Assembly: GCF_000372725.1 (NCBI RefSeq) | Contig: NW_005202113.1 | Coordinates: forward strand, 133,891 to 197,890 | From: Emiliania huxleyi CCMP1516 | Taxonomy: Eukaryota; Haptophyta; Isochrysidales; Noelaerhabdaceae | Length of the DNA: 64,000 nt | Direction of reading: 5' to 3' | Shown: positions 29,883 through 41,263 of the stretch, piece after piece | Position numbering within the stretch: the first letter of the stretch is position 1 | Layout of the letters: the number at the start of each line of letters is the position of its first letter | Translations under genes and position numbers: made by a program | The notes under the pieces: model-generated | Seen by the model: only the letters and a program-made list of their open reading frames with translations | What the model was told of the DNA's origin: nothing | Databases searched by the model: none

Positions 29883-32800
29883 CTTTGTCGACACGTCGGA
29901 TAAGTAACCGTCGATGCTGTGGTGGCGGTGTGTTTTAGGTATGGTGTGTAGTCCTCCCAACCTCGAATGCTTTCTTTCTTTCTTTTTCTGCGCGCGCGGT
30001 GTTTAGTTTCAATTCGCTTCGGAGACAAAACAAAAAAGAAACTCGAAAACTTGATAAGTCTTTTCTCCCCCCAGCTGAGGGGGTGGTTGCGGAGTTGCAC
30101 CGTCCGTTTCGCAAGCGGCTAGCGATTATTTCAACACGAAACACCGCCGTCTGTGTGGCGCGAGTGGAGTGTGGCGCGAGTGGCGCTGCGGCGCGGACAT
30201 CGCGTGGACCGTGGTGTAACTCTTGATCATATCCTCATGCGGCGCCTCGATGACGTCGGTCGCCCCGAGCCGGAACCAGTCCCACACCCGCACGCGCAGC
30301 ACGACCCTCTTGAAGCGGCCGCGCTCGCGCTCAAGGTGTAGATACAGGTATCCTTTCAGACGCACCATGCCGTTCCCGCGCCCGTGCTTTTTCTTTGAGC
30401 TAAGCCTTCGAGAGAGAGAGATTTTAGGAAACCAACAAGAAATCACGACTCTCACAGTGATTTGGGCTCGACAGCTTGTTACCATCGATGTTATGAAACA
30501 ACAAACGCAAGGCGGGCACACGCACATCGCTCTCGGGCCCACAGACATCCCGCACACCCGCCGCCCCCGCGCGCGCCCCACCCCGGCCGGGAGAGAGGGG
30601 AGTGACAGTTTGGGACGGCGACAGACGAGATACCTCGCACTCCATGTGCGAGAACGCAGAGAGAAAATGAAAGCCGTCCGGCCCCCAAGTCCGGCTCACG
30701 CGCCCCGAGCTGACCATCTACCGCACTGGACACTTCCGCCCCCTCGCTCCCAACCCATCCGCCTCGCCGACCGCAGAACCGCGCGATCTCGGGCGATCTC
30801 GGGCCGCGCCGCGCGATCTCGGGCGATCTCGCGCTATCTCGGGCGATCTCGGGGCCGCGCCGCGCTATCTCGGGCGATCTCGGAGCGTCGCTCGCGCGGC
30901 GGCACAACCTGCACAAAAAAGGAAGGGCCCGGTTGGAGCCACGGGGCTCACGTGCTCGCTCGGTGCGCCGCCTCACTCTGCGCCATTTTTGAGGCGTTGG
31001 CGAGGGCCGGTGAGGCGGCGCCCCGCGCGGCGCGTTCATCGCCCTCCACGCCGACCCCTGCGCGCACCGCTCATCTTGGCCCTCCTGGGGTTACTCTCGC
31101 GCTCGCGCAGGACCCGGGGGACTCCCTTCCCCCCACCTCCGACGGGTTAGGTCGGTTCTGCGCCCCTTGGCGCCTGTGCATGTCCCGCGTGCCCGCCCGC
31201 CAAGGCTGGTGCCAAGGCCAATTCAACTGCCAAGGCTGGTGCCAGGGCCAACTCAACTGCCTGGCTGGTGCCAAGGCTCAAAGGCTCTCCTCTCTCTCTC
31301 TCCTCCCTCTCCACTCTCTCAACTTTCTCCCTCTCTCTCCCCTGAGACTCTCTCTGCTCGCTCCGCCCTCTCTCTCCCTCCCTCCCTCCCTCCCTCTCGC
31401 CCCCCCCCCCCCCTCTCTTCTCTCCTCTCCCCCCCCTCCTATCTCCTCTCTCCTCCTCTCTCCTCTCCTCTCCTCTCCTCTTCTCATCTCCTCCCCTCTC
31501 CTCCTCTCCTCTCTCCCCCCCTCTCTCCCTCAGCAGCTCCCTTTTTCTTTTGACGGGGAGATCGCGCTGTTGCATCTTTCAAACAACTTTGGCTCAGGGA
31601 CGATATCGTCCGTCCCTGAGGCGACTCTACTTTGTTCAGAGTTTCACGGAGGGGCGAGCTCGTAGGCGTATAGAGATGCAAAGGTGTTGGCGCACCTGCG
31701 CGGGGGGGCGTGGCGACGAGACGCGCGACAGGAGCTGATAATAACGGCCGCCTCGTCGTCGAGCTCGGCGGAGACGATGGTCGCCTTGCGTTTGAACCCC
31801 TCGATTGGCGTCGCACTCGTCGAGCGTAACCAGTCCGCCCTCGGATGACAAACAAAAGTATTGCTAAAAATCTCTCTCTCGGATGACTTGTTGAGCGCAC
31901 GGGGAGCGCGCGATCTCAGGTCAGCTCGGGGCGCGAGAGGCCTCCAAATGTAAAATCTTTTGCAATGCAGGCGGATCATCTCCTCCTTTGCAACGCATAT
32001 GGCGCCGCGGACCGGTCCGTACCGGACCCGCCCCTGATCGTGTTCTCTTCTTCGACCTGAGCCAAGTCCAGGATGCTCAAGAGCCCCCACCCGCCCACCC
32101 ACCCCCTCCCCCCCCGTGTCGATGTACGATGGTCGTGCGTGGCATGACCACCAGAAAAATAAAGTTAATCTGGGACGAGCTGCGCCACCCCTCGTGGCAA
32201 CTCTTGACACGTCCGCCACCGGCGCCGCCCGTGGAGAGTGGCGGAGCAGCGCGGGTGGAGGCAAGGGCGGTGGCGGTGAGGGTGGCGGCGGCGTGGGTGG
32301 TGGTGGCGTGGGTGGTGGTGGCGGAGGAGCGCTAGTGGCGAGGGCGGAGGAGAGGCTCTGGGGGGAGGCGAGGGCCCTAGGGGGTACCCATGCGGGGGGG
32401 AGATGGGGTCCCATGGCCCGCCGCAGGCGCCGATTTTTTTGAGATTTTTTTCTTTTTTTGTGCGATTTTTCACTTGTTTTTTTCAGGGAATTCGGCGTAC
32501 TTGCGGCCATGCTATCACGCCTTGCGACATCCTTTCGGCGCTGCTGACCGTGCCATGCTGCTCAACTGACCGCCTGCATAGCTCGCGGCCTTAGTCTTCG
32601 GCATTCAGTGACGACCTGATCGTACGGCCAGTAGGAAGGTGTCCTTCCAGCGCGTGCACGCTTCTGACGCAATGCGCGTCACAAACTGCCTCGGATTGGC
32701 TGCTGGCACTCTCGAGGCTATGCCTACACAGCCTCGCGCGCATGGGCAGTCAAGAGGGACCATGCACCTTCTCAGGACAGCGCCGGTGCCTCTCTCTTGG

Positions 32801-33804
32801 ACCGGCAAACGTGGTGGTCTCGTGTCACCGATGTGGGACCAGTGCGGCATCGCGCCATCGACAGCTCTGAACTGCGCCTCACCACTGACCGGGAAGGCCG
32901 CCAAGTGGGTCAGCACCGGTCGCACATTGTGGCAGCAGTCAGCAGCGCATGTCTGATAGCTAGAGCAGCAGCGTCAGGGTCGCAGGGTCGGATCGTGTCA
33001 AGCCTCTCGCCCGGCCGGCCGTGTGCAGACGTCGGCCTGTCTGCTGTCTGGAGTGATCTGTCGGCGGTCAGTACGACCGATCAGGTCGGAAGTTTCTTAT
33101 GGTTGGAGGGTCTATCTGTATGTACTCCTCGAGATCTCTCCAAATCTGCCCTCTGATTAACCTAGCTTAATCGGGAAGTCGGTGCTAGCTGAGACTAGCG
33201 GAGCCGGAGCCCCGTTTCCGCACTGCGGCGCGGCGCACGGTGCCTCCGGGGGGCCCCGCGCCGGCCCAGAGAGGAGAGGGTGGCGGCGGCGATGGCGGCA
33301 GTGGGGTGGGCGGCGGTGGCGAGGGTGGCGGCGGCGAGGGAGGTGGAGGAGAGGGCGGGTACGGGAACGGCGCTGGTGGATGCGAGGGTGGTAGGGGAGA
33401 GGGCAGCGGTCGAGGGGGTGGCGAAGGCAAGTGTGGTGGCGGCGAGGGCAGCAGAGGTTCGGATGGTAGCGGCGACGGCGGTGGCGAGCTGGGTGGTGGT
33501 GGCGAGGCTAGCGGTGGAGAGGGAGGCGGTGGACAGTGCTCGGCGGAGACAGAGGAGGATTGCAGTACTGAACAAATAGGAGGATTGCAAAACCTAAAAG
33601 AAACACTCAAACCTTGATGAGGGAGGTCATTACGACTGCACGACGAGGCCGCCGCATCCGAGCCTGATGGCGGTCGAGCCGGCCGAGCTGGCCTCGGCAC
33701 GGCCGTGTCGCGCTGCGTCAGACCCCGGGTGTTGCCAACACCGGTCGGTACTGCAGTCGATCTCCGCCCAGCCACCGCGGCCATCGCCAGTCCTTTCCTT
33801 TGAG
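29883..33804. other. Gene-poor low-complexity region
   Basis: Contents in order: an R1-like border block at 30411-30455; short tandem repeats of GCGCGATCTCGGGCGATCTCGG at about 30778-30895; a CCAAGGCTGGTGCCA repeat (3-4 copies) at 31198-31280; a pyrimidine tract (CT/CCT) at about 31275-31545; T-rich runs at 32430-32490; and a GGC/GGT minisatellite at 33250-33540 that reads SPPPP on the minus strand. Two minus-strand stretches (30225-30370; 31690-31850) have gene-like codon use but no recognised family and may be exon relics. Confidence 0.5.
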
Positions 33805-34795
33805 ATGTTGCCGTCTGACTGCATCGCGAGCCTCCTGCGCCACCTTCCGACTCCGGATCTGGCCCGCACCGGTCTAGCGTGCAGACAGCATCACGAGGCC
33901 GTGGCCTCGGTTTTGCGCCTCCGCATCAAAGAGTCAGGCCTCTACCTCCCGCCGGTGCTGCCGCAGAGCCCGACCGCGACGATGAATCTGCTTCTGAGGT
34001 TGGAGCAAGGCCGCGCGGACGCGCAGGGCCGTGCGGCGGCGCACGCGGCGGCACGCGCCGCCGCTCTCGAAACCGGCAGGCAGGAGCGCCTCGCTGCGCT
34101 GCACCGGCTCGAGACTGCAATCCTCGCGAGGCTCAAGCAGTGGTGCCGCGCAATCAGCCCTCATCATGCCTCACCCCGAGCGGCGCACCTGAGTCACACC
34201 CCTCCCAATCGCAGGCGCGCGTCGGGTCCCGCGCCTCCCGGCGTTGCGTTCCGAATCACCGATGGCTTCGGCATCATCCAGCGTCTGCGCGACGAGCGGG
34301 AAGACGACGAGCGGCGGGCGTCGCTTGCCGCCGCCGCGACAATGCGCTCGAGGCCGCGCCTCCCGTACGCGAGACGCGAGAGCCGTCGTCAGACTCGATC
34401 CCCCGCGCCTCGAGCCCCCCACACCCTTCGCCTCATCGTGACCTGCACTTGCGGCTGATGACTCACGCCACTCCCTGCTCGCGCACTGCAGGGTCGCGGC
34501 TCTCGAAGTTGAGCATGCGGCGGTCGTCGAGGCGTGCCACGGGCGCATCATGGACCTCGCGCTCGTTCAGCAGGCGGTCGGGCGAAACGTCCGCCGCGTC
34601 CGCGAGGGGGTGGCGGATGCAGTTGTGACCGAGGACGCCCTCAGCGACGCCCTGCTCACAAAGGGGGGAGAGCTCATGCAGATCTCCCGTGCGCTGCTCG
34701 TGCTCGAGTCCGAGTCGACGGCGCTCGAGCGGGATGCGACGCGGCTGCTGCGCCAGGCGCGCAACCTCTCGCGCTTCCTGCATCGCAAGGAGTAA
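33805..34795 (+). CDS. F-box-like protein with coiled-coil C-terminus
   Basis: Starts at the ATG at 33805. Residues 1-45 fit an F-box: MLPSDCIASLLRHLPTPDLARTGLACRQ. Long Ala/Arg-rich helices follow (AAHAAARAAALETGRQERLAAL). The last exon begins at 34493 after a CACTGCAG acceptor and encodes a coiled-coil (VAALEVEHAAVVEACHGRIMDLAL to LRQARNLSRFLHRKE), with the stop at 34793-34795. One or two introns lie between about 34150 and 34490; their donors are not certain. F-box proteins usually link substrates to SCF ubiquitin ligases; no substrate-binding repeat is seen here. Confidence 0.55.
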
Positions 34796-35164
34796 GCTCA
34801 GCTGATTGTCGCGGGATCCGTTCGCCGCCAGAATGCGTCGCATGAGCTTCCATGGCGGGGCCGAGCCAGCATGGTGAGGAGGTTTTCGCATGGGGTGAGG
34901 TGCAGGTGGTTTGGGTTCCTCCAAGTGCTCCTCTAGTCCGAGTCGGGGGTCTGTGCGCATGTCGGGCGGTGAATGTTTGCAACGAAAAATACTAAGACGA
35001 TGCAGCTGTGTGCGTGTACCTTAGAGGTACGAACGCACCTTCGTGCTACGAAGAGCTCTGTGACCACCTGATCCTGTGGGCCGGCCCGCCGCCGGGCGGC
35101 GCGTGCTCACGGGACACGGCTCAGGGTCCCCAGAAAAAAAAGTTGGTCCGGTTGCAAAAACACT
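34796..35164. other. Intergenic
   Basis: Nothing recognisable; between the 3' ends of the F-box gene and the coiled-coil gene. Confidence 0.4.
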
Positions 35165-36376
35165 CTAGTGTACCCCTCTCCAAACAGGCATGCCGTTGAG
35201 ATGCCAACCGACCGCGATGCGCGTGACTGAGCTGTCTGGGCGGGCCACGCGCCGGTCGCTCGCAAACGCGCGCGGCGTCGCGCAACCCGAGCGCACGCGG
35301 GGGCTTGCCGACTGCGCACGCGGCGATTTCGACGTGGCGAGCGAGGCGGCACGCGCTCCCGACAGCGCGGGGGGTGCGCTTCCTCGCCGCACCTGCTCGC
35401 GCGGGCTCGGCATCGCCCGCATGCACGTCGCATCCGCCGCGTTGCCCCCGCCCGCCTCTTGCGTCTCCCCACCATCCGCTGCGTGCGAAAGCATGGCTCT
35501 TCTCCGCGCCTCGCGGCGCCGATCGAGATCCTTGGCTGCCGCGCGCTGGTCGCTAGCCTCACGGATCGAGTCAAAACTCGCGGCACCGATGGTCCGGACC
35601 CACTTTTTGTGCCGAATCGTCGCCCCGGCTGCCAGGTGATGCAGTTGGTCGCCCCGGGCCCACCGCTCGTTGCCATTCCGCGCGGCCGTTGTCGTCGTGG
35701 AGTCGTTCCGCACGAGGTACACGGCCTCGGCCGCGTCTCGCAGTGGGAGCGGGGGGACCTTTGGATGCGCCAGCTCTATTCCGACAACGCGTACTTCGGT
35801 GGCTCCGCCCCTCTCGCCTGAGCCGTTGAGGACGGCCCGGTCTCCGCTGCGGAACCTGGCCACTTTGTGAATCACCTTGGGGTCCGTGAGGTTGGGCTTC
35901 CAGCGCGAGCTCTCGAGGTCCGGGATTCCACCCGGCTTGTCATTCCAGGGCGGCTGTAGCGGCAAGTACAGGTCCGCGACGTTCATCGCGGCCCGATCGC
36001 CAAAGTCTTTGTCGTCTGCACGCAACTCCAGCACCCGCAGGACCTTTCGGTCCCCCTCCATCGTCCGCAGCGCCCGCGACACGTCGGACTCGCGTTCGGC
36101 TGCGAGGTACCTCCTCTCGTCTCTCGCCTCGTTTCGAGCAAATGCATCGCGCCGCGTCTCCTCGAGCAGAGCAAGAGCCTCTCTCCGCTCGGCCGCATGG
36201 CGCGTCCGCTGCTCGCGAATCTCCTCCTCCATCGCCAGCGTCTCGCGCAGCAGCTGCCGATGGAGGTTGCGCCTGTGAACCCGCCTCCGCACACGCCGCT
36301 GGGCGCGTAGCATGCACAGGGGGACGCAATCTGGGGCTGGTGCCCCGGCCTCGGCCGGCATCACACACATGACCAT
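35165..36376 (-). CDS. Uncharacterised coiled-coil protein
   Basis: About 403 residues from the ATG at 36376; the frame is open to 36622 but that part overlaps the promoter of the divergent helicase gene. The N-terminal third is a charged coiled coil (RRRVHRRNLHRQLLRETLAMEEEI; RHAAERREALALLEETRRDAFARNEARDERR). A compact middle region has LYLPLQPPWNDKPGGIPDLESSRW, then a hydrophilic C-terminus with SPR/SAS repeats. The composition resembles axonemal or cytoskeletal proteins. Not recognised. Confidence 0.6.
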   Translation of the reverse strand: MVMCVMPAEAGAPAPDCVPLCMLRAQRRVRRRVHRRNLHRQLLRETLAMEEEIREQRTRHAAERREALALLEETRRDAFARNEARDERRYLAAERESDVSRALRTMEGDRKVLRVLELRADDKDFGDRAAMNVADLYLPLQPPWNDKPGGIPDLESSRWKPNLTDPKVIHKVARFRSGDRAVLNGSGERGGATEVRVVGIELAHPKVPPLPLRDAAEAVYLVRNDSTTTTAARNGNERWARGDQLHHLAAGATIRHKKWVRTIGAASFDSIREASDQRAAAKDLDRRREARRRAMLSHAADGGETQEAGGGNAADATCMRAMPSPREQVRRGSAPPALSGARAASLATSKSPRAQSASPRVRSGCATPRAFASDRRVARPDSSVTRIAVGWHLNGMPVWRGVH

Positions 36377-36605
36377 CTCGTCAGATGTAACGGCCGCTGC
36401 ATTGGCGCCTCGCTCTGCTGGACAGTTCTTTGTTTCTTTTCCCGCTTCACCGGGGAGAGACGCAATCCGGGGCCGATGTCTGTGTCGAAATCTGTAAACC
36501 GCCTGTTTTGTTGTCCAACGCGGCCAAAGGATATCCACCTCGAGAACCTCGAGAGTTGTCCCTGGGCTCACGCAGATTTCTTGGCTGTTCCCACCAACCG
36601 CCAAG
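36377..36605. promoter_or_regulatory. Shared promoter region between coiled-coil gene and DDX11/CHL1
   Basis: 229 bp between divergent start codons (36376 minus, 36606 plus). No defined element can be named. Confidence 0.35.
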
Positions 36606-38941
36606 ATGGACGACTCCGACAAGCGGCGGCGACCGCACCCCTACGGCTTCCCCTTCCCACCTTACCACGTGCAGGAGGCTCTCATGGCCGACATCTACAA
36701 GTGCCTCGATGACGGCGGCGTCGGCATGTTTGAGTCTCCGACCGGCACCGGCAAGTCGCTCTCTTTGATCTGCTCGACGCTGCAGTGGCTGCTCGACCAG
36801 GAGGCCAAGGACGCGGCGGGAGAGGCGGGAGCGGGTGCGAGCCCCGCTCCAACGAGCAGCACCGGCGGCGATCCGTCTTGGGTCGACGAGCAGGTCGCGG
36901 CGACGGCGCAGCAGGAGCGCGCACACCTTCACTCGGAGCTCGTCGAGCGGCGGCGGCTGCGCAAGGCGCGGGTCGCCGCGTACGCCGCGGCCAGCTCGGG
37001 GGCGGCGGCGAGCCGACCCGGGCGGAAGCGGCTGCCCGGCGAGCCCTCGGGCAACAGCGGCGCTGGTCCGTCCGACCCGGACGGCGGCGAAAGCGAGTTT
37101 GTCGTCGACTGGAGCGGCGGCAAGGGCGGCGACGCAGAGACGATTGACCCGTCGCTCCTCGCCGACGGGACGGAGGAGGAGGACGAGTGCCGCGCGCGCT
37201 GCCGGCAGGTGCTGTACTCGTCGCGCACGCACTCACAGCTCGCGCAGGTCATTGGCGAGGTGAAGAAGACGAGCCTGGCGGGGAAAGTCAGCGTGGTGAC
37301 GATCGGCGCGCGCAAGACGCTCTGCATCAACGAGTCGCTGGGCGGCTTGGACGGGGCGCGACTCAACGATGCGTGCCGCCAGCTGCGCGAGAAGGACAAG
37401 GAACAGCGCGGCGTCGAGCAGCGCGAGCGCTCCAAGGCGGCGGCGGAGAGCGCGAGGCGGCGGCGCGAGGGCATCCTAACCGAGGAGGCGGGCGCGGAGG
37501 CGGGGCGGGGAGGCTGCCCGCACCTGCGCGGTGGTGCGGCGCGACAGACGCGGCTGGTCGACCAGATCCTGAGCTCCCCGCTCGAGATTGAGGAGTGTGC
37601 CAGCCTCGGGCGGGCCGAGAACAGCTGCCCCTACTACGCGGCACGCGCGGCGCTCGACGAGGCGCAGCTCGTGTGTCTGCCGTACCCGTCGCTGCTCAAC
37701 TCGGCGACGAGGCAGGCGCTCGGCGTCCGGCTCGGCGGCTCGGTGGTCCTGATCGACGAGGCGCACAACCTCATCGACACCATCAACGAGATGCACTCGG
37801 TCACGCTCTCTGCTCGCCACCTCTCCGAGTGCTCCGCCCAGCTGGCGCAGTACGAGGAGCGCTACTCCGGCCGCCTCAAGCCGTCCAACCGGACGATGGT
37901 GCGCAGGCTCCTCTTCGTGGTCCGCGCGCTGCGAAAGGCGCTCACGCCGCCGCGCACTGCGAACGGCGCCGCCGCCGCCGCCGCGGCAGTGGAGCGGATG
38001 ATCCACGTCAATGCCCTGCTGAGCGTGTACGACCTCGACAACATCAACCTTCTGGAGCTCAAGCACTTTTGTGAGAAGTCGTTGATTGCAAACAAGCTGC
38101 AGGGCTTCGCCGAGAAGAGCCAGCGCGCGGCGGGCCCGGCGGGGCTCGCCGCGGGCGCGGGCGCGCATGCGCGTGACGCGCCGCGTGTCACTCTGCACCC
38201 CGTCATCGCTCTGCTCGAGGGCCTCGCCCACTCCGACAAGGACGCGAGGGTGCTGCTGCACGTCGAGCCGCTGCAGCCCCTCCGCCCGCCCGCCGCCTCC
38301 CGCCCCGACTCGTGGCTGCGCGTGCTCCACCTCAATCCCGCAACCTACTTCGCATCTGTCCTCTCTGAGGCGCGCCGCTGCGCCGCGCCGCGCGCTGCCC
38401 CATCCGCCTCCCCGGAGCCTTGCCGGCGCCCTCCTCAGGCGCACGCCGTCGTGCTGTGCGGCGGGACGATGCAGCCGTTCGAGGACCTGCGCCAGCAGCT
38501 CTTCACCAACCTGCCCCCCGGCCGGCTCCGCACCGCCGCCTACGGCCACATTGTGCCGCCCGAGCGGGTGGCGCCAGTCATCTTCTCTCGCGGCCCGCGC
38601 GGATCGCCGTTGTCGTTCTCGTTTGGCAGCCGCGGCGCACCCGCGCTGATGGACGAGCTCGGGGAGCTGCTGCTCGCGCTCGCTGCCACCGTGCCCGACG
38701 GGCTCGTCGTCTTCGTGCCCTCATTCCAGTACGAGGCGCAGCGATGGGCCGCGTGCCCCTGCCACGTCCTCACGCGTCCCACCGACAATGCCCGGCAGGT
38801 ACGAGGCGCAGCTCGTCGCGCGCTGGGAGGCGACGGGCCTCTGGGCGAAGCTCGACGCGCTCAAGCGCACCTTCCGCGAGCCCCGTGCGACGGCCGACCT
38901 CGACAAGGTGTTGAGCGAGTACGCCGCCACCGTCGCGCAGC

Positions 38942-38993
<52 letters not shown>

Positions 38994-39390
38994 GCTGCTC
39001 CTGTCGGTGGTGGGCGGCAAGATGTCCGAGGGGATCAACTTCTCGGACCGGCTCGGCCGCTGCGTCGTGATGGTCGGCTTGCCGAACGCGAACCCGTACG
39101 AGCTCACGCTGCAGGAGAAGATGGGTCACCTCGACGCCGTGCAGGGAGTGGGCGCCGGCCGGGCCTACTACGCGAACCTGTGCATGAAAGCGGTCAACCA
39201 GTCCATCGGCCGCGCTATTCGCCACCGGGCTGATTTTGCCGCCATCGTGCTTGCCGATGCGAGATTCGTCAAGCCGACCGTCCGCTCCAAGCTGCCCGCG
39301 TGGATCGAGCGACGTGTCGAGGCGCCGGACTCGTTCGAGGGGTCGATGGCGGCGGTGCGCGGATTCTTTGCGCGCTTTCCCGACCCGTGA
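36606..39390 (+). CDS. DDX11: DDX11/CHL1-type iron-sulfur DNA helicase, 2 exons
   Basis: Exons 36606-38728 and 38799-39390 give about 904 residues. Superfamily 2 XPD-like motifs: PHPYGFPFPPYHVQEALM (Q-motif region), Walker A SPTGTGKS, SRTHSQLAQVIGEV (Ia), cysteines for the Fe-S cluster (KTLCINESL, GGCPHL, NSCPYYAAR), VVLIDEAHNLID (DEAH), VVLCGGTMQP, VVGGKMSEGINFSDRLGR (V) and NQSIGRAIRH (VI). This order and the Cys spacing fit CHL1/DDX11, which acts in sister-chromatid cohesion and unwinds G-quadruplex and fork structures. Exon 2 encodes a run of 16-17 Gly from a GGC repeat at 38943-38990. The 70-nt intron is bounded by an identical 14-bp repeat. Confidence 0.88.
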
Positions 39391-39803
39391 AGGCAAGGCG
39401 TCGAGAGCGGCCGTGTGCGCCGCCCAGACTCGACGCAAGCGGCATGCTGAATAAACTACGTACTGTGTTAATTGTGTAGACTGTAGTTTTGTACCCCCGC
39501 TGTCCAGCCGCTGTCCACACATGTACATGTACATATGCTGTATGTTTCTCTACTGTGTTTCTCGACTGAGTTTTTCGACTCTGGTATGTTGAATTTTCTC
39601 GTGGCTCGTGTGTCGATGGCTGGCAACCGCATTTTCGGGGGTCTCTCGCGCATGGTCAATCCTTTTACGGTAGTCCACGACTCGTCGTCGTCACTGGGCC
39701 TTGCACTTTGAATGCCGTGGGGCTCCTGTCATTAGACGTGGAGACGCGAGGGTCGCCCCCCCTTGCCCCACCACCTCGTGTGTGTGGAGAAGTTTACCTT
39801 ACC
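39391..39803. repeat. Intergenic with a (TTACC)n tail-like repeat
   Basis: Between convergent genes. A block GTGTGTGGAGAAGTTTACC followed by CTTACC repeats (39782-39818) recurs at 58017-58062, also just past the 3' end of a gene. The repeat runs into the last codons of the BTB/T1 gene. Confidence 0.5.
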
Positions 39804-40895
39804 TTACCTTACCTTAGCGTTAAAGTAGCCGGGCCCCGCCCTTTCTGGATTCTGCCTTTGTGTCCGAGCCGCTATCTCGTCACAGTCATCACGGCGTCCT
39901 AGCTTCAACACTCGCCGCAGCAGGTGAGCTTCTTCCCCTGCCTTTCTCCAGGCGGAGTCCTCCTTAGCGAGGCGGACCGCACGGTCGACGATCGCTTCCA
40001 GCCGCGTCTGCTGCTCTGTGAGTTGTCGCCTCGCCGTCGCACAGCTTGCGCCAAGGAGGGAGCAACAGCCGATGCCGTGACGCGCGACGCTTGCATCTGT
40101 ATGGTGAGTCTCGAGCGCATCTGCGAGGGATCCAATGATTTGGGACGGACCTTCGCATGCGGCGTCGCGGCGGGACTGGCACTTGCATAGCCACAACCTC
40201 AGGTCAGAGAGCAGCACCCTGCAGACGGGCGCCGCCGGAGAGCATCCAATCTGCAACACTTGGGCGGCGACGTGGCGAGCCTCGTCAGTGTCGCTCGTGG
40301 TGGCATTGGCCCGCGCAGCGCACTGATGCTCGAGGGTAAGCATGCCCCAGTGAGCTGCCTCGAGCCGCAGGCGCCGGAGAGCAGCGGGTGCGAGCTCCTC
40401 AATCGCTGCCTCCCCGTCGCCAAGCCAAGCCAAGAGGCTGGAGATGGTTGCGGCGTCGCGATTAAGTACGAGCTCGAGCTGGCCCGGGGGTGGGCCGTCC
40501 CCAAAAAAGGCAGCCGCCGTGGCGTCACCGCTCTTGGTCGCGTCGTCGACGAGCTTTTTTACGAGCATGGCGAGGCCGGAATCAGACTCACGTTGCATGA
40601 GCACCTGCGCGGTGGTGACAAAGGTGGCCCCGCCTGCAATGAGATGCAGCCGTGTCTGCTGTCCTGCTTCGGCTTCGACGGCCCTCGTACGCGACGCTCT
40701 CCACGCCTCCTGCTCTCGCCGAAGTTCGTTTGCAGCTCTCAAGACCTCAAATTCCTTTGCAGACAAATCGGCCCGCGTCTCCTCCACCTCACGATCGAAT
40801 TGAGTGCGGCGAGCCAGCAGCGCTTCTGAGTCCGCCTCGAGCACAGTCACTGCGCGTGCCGCCGCCTCGGCCAGCGCAGACACCTCCGTCGTCAT
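39804..40895 (-). CDS. BTB/T1 (KCTD-like) domain protein with flanking coiled coils
   Basis: About 363 residues from the ATG at 40895 (MTTEVSALAEAAARAV). An N-terminal coiled coil (LARRTQFDREVEETRADLSA) is followed by a T1/BTB domain: RLHLIAGGATFVTTAQVLMQ, ESDSGLAMLV, an insert, then FFGDGP and LVLNRDAATISSLLAWLGDG. This is the KCTD pattern of a glycine turn, an LxRDSxLA-like helix and a DRDPxxFxxIL-like segment. The C-terminal part is helical with Cys-rich turns and a second coiled coil (RRQLTEQQTRLEAIVDRAVRLAKE). The last residues come from the CTTACC repeat. KCTD proteins are often cullin-3 adaptors; that role is inferred. Confidence 0.65.
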   Translation of the reverse strand: MTTEVSALAEAAARAVTVLEADSEALLARRTQFDREVEETRADLSAKEFEVLRAANELRREQEAWRASRTRAVEAEAGQQTRLHLIAGGATFVTTAQVLMQRESDSGLAMLVKKLVDDATKSGDATAAAFFGDGPPPGQLELVLNRDAATISSLLAWLGDGEAAIEELAPAALRRLRLEAAHWGMLTLEHQCAARANATTSDTDEARHVAAQVLQIGCSPAAPVCRVLLSDLRLWLCKCQSRRDAACEGPSQIIGSLADALETHHTDASVARHGIGCCSLLGASCATARRQLTEQQTRLEAIVDRAVRLAKEDSAWRKAGEEAHLLRRVLKLGRRDDCDEIAARTQRQNPERAGPGYFNAKVR

Positions 40896-41263
40896 CGCGC
40901 CCAAACGTTTCACTTCGATCACACCACTCCGACGCGCTCGACTCTCGTGTCTAGTCTTCGGGGACGTGCCCCCCCGGGAAAATTCGTATATATCGGGAAA
41001 GTGAGCGACGACTGGAGCAAATTGCACACTTCCCCCGCAGATCGCCCTCAGTGGGGAGACTAGTTTTGGTTCGCGCCGGCGCGCTCGTTGCTCCTCCGTC
41101 TCTTTTCCATCTTCCTTAATTGCAGTGGTTTGTTGAAGATTGACGAGGTTTCGCGGATTGCCCACGCATCGGACGCACGTGTTTATGGAGTTTGCCTCCG
41201 TCTGCACATCGCTCGCCGCCGCAGTTCCATCCGCCCGCCTCGATTGCTCCTCCGTGTACCGAA
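40896..41263. promoter_or_regulatory. Intergenic promoter region of divergent BTB/T1 and dioxygenase-like genes
   Basis: 368 bp between the divergent starts at 40895 and 41264. Contains a TATATAT-like stretch at 40987-40994, about 92 bp upstream of the BTB start, in either orientation. Confidence 0.35.

Noticed and set aside
31644-32510. Minus-strand frame ending near 31644 with a gene-like C-terminal part.
   Set aside because: The N-terminal part is proline-rich minisatellite; no family recognised, so kept only as a possible relic.
39796-39818. TTACC repeats as a telomeric or interstitial telomere repeat.
   Set aside because: The unit is not a known algal telomere repeat and the block is short and shared with another gene end.
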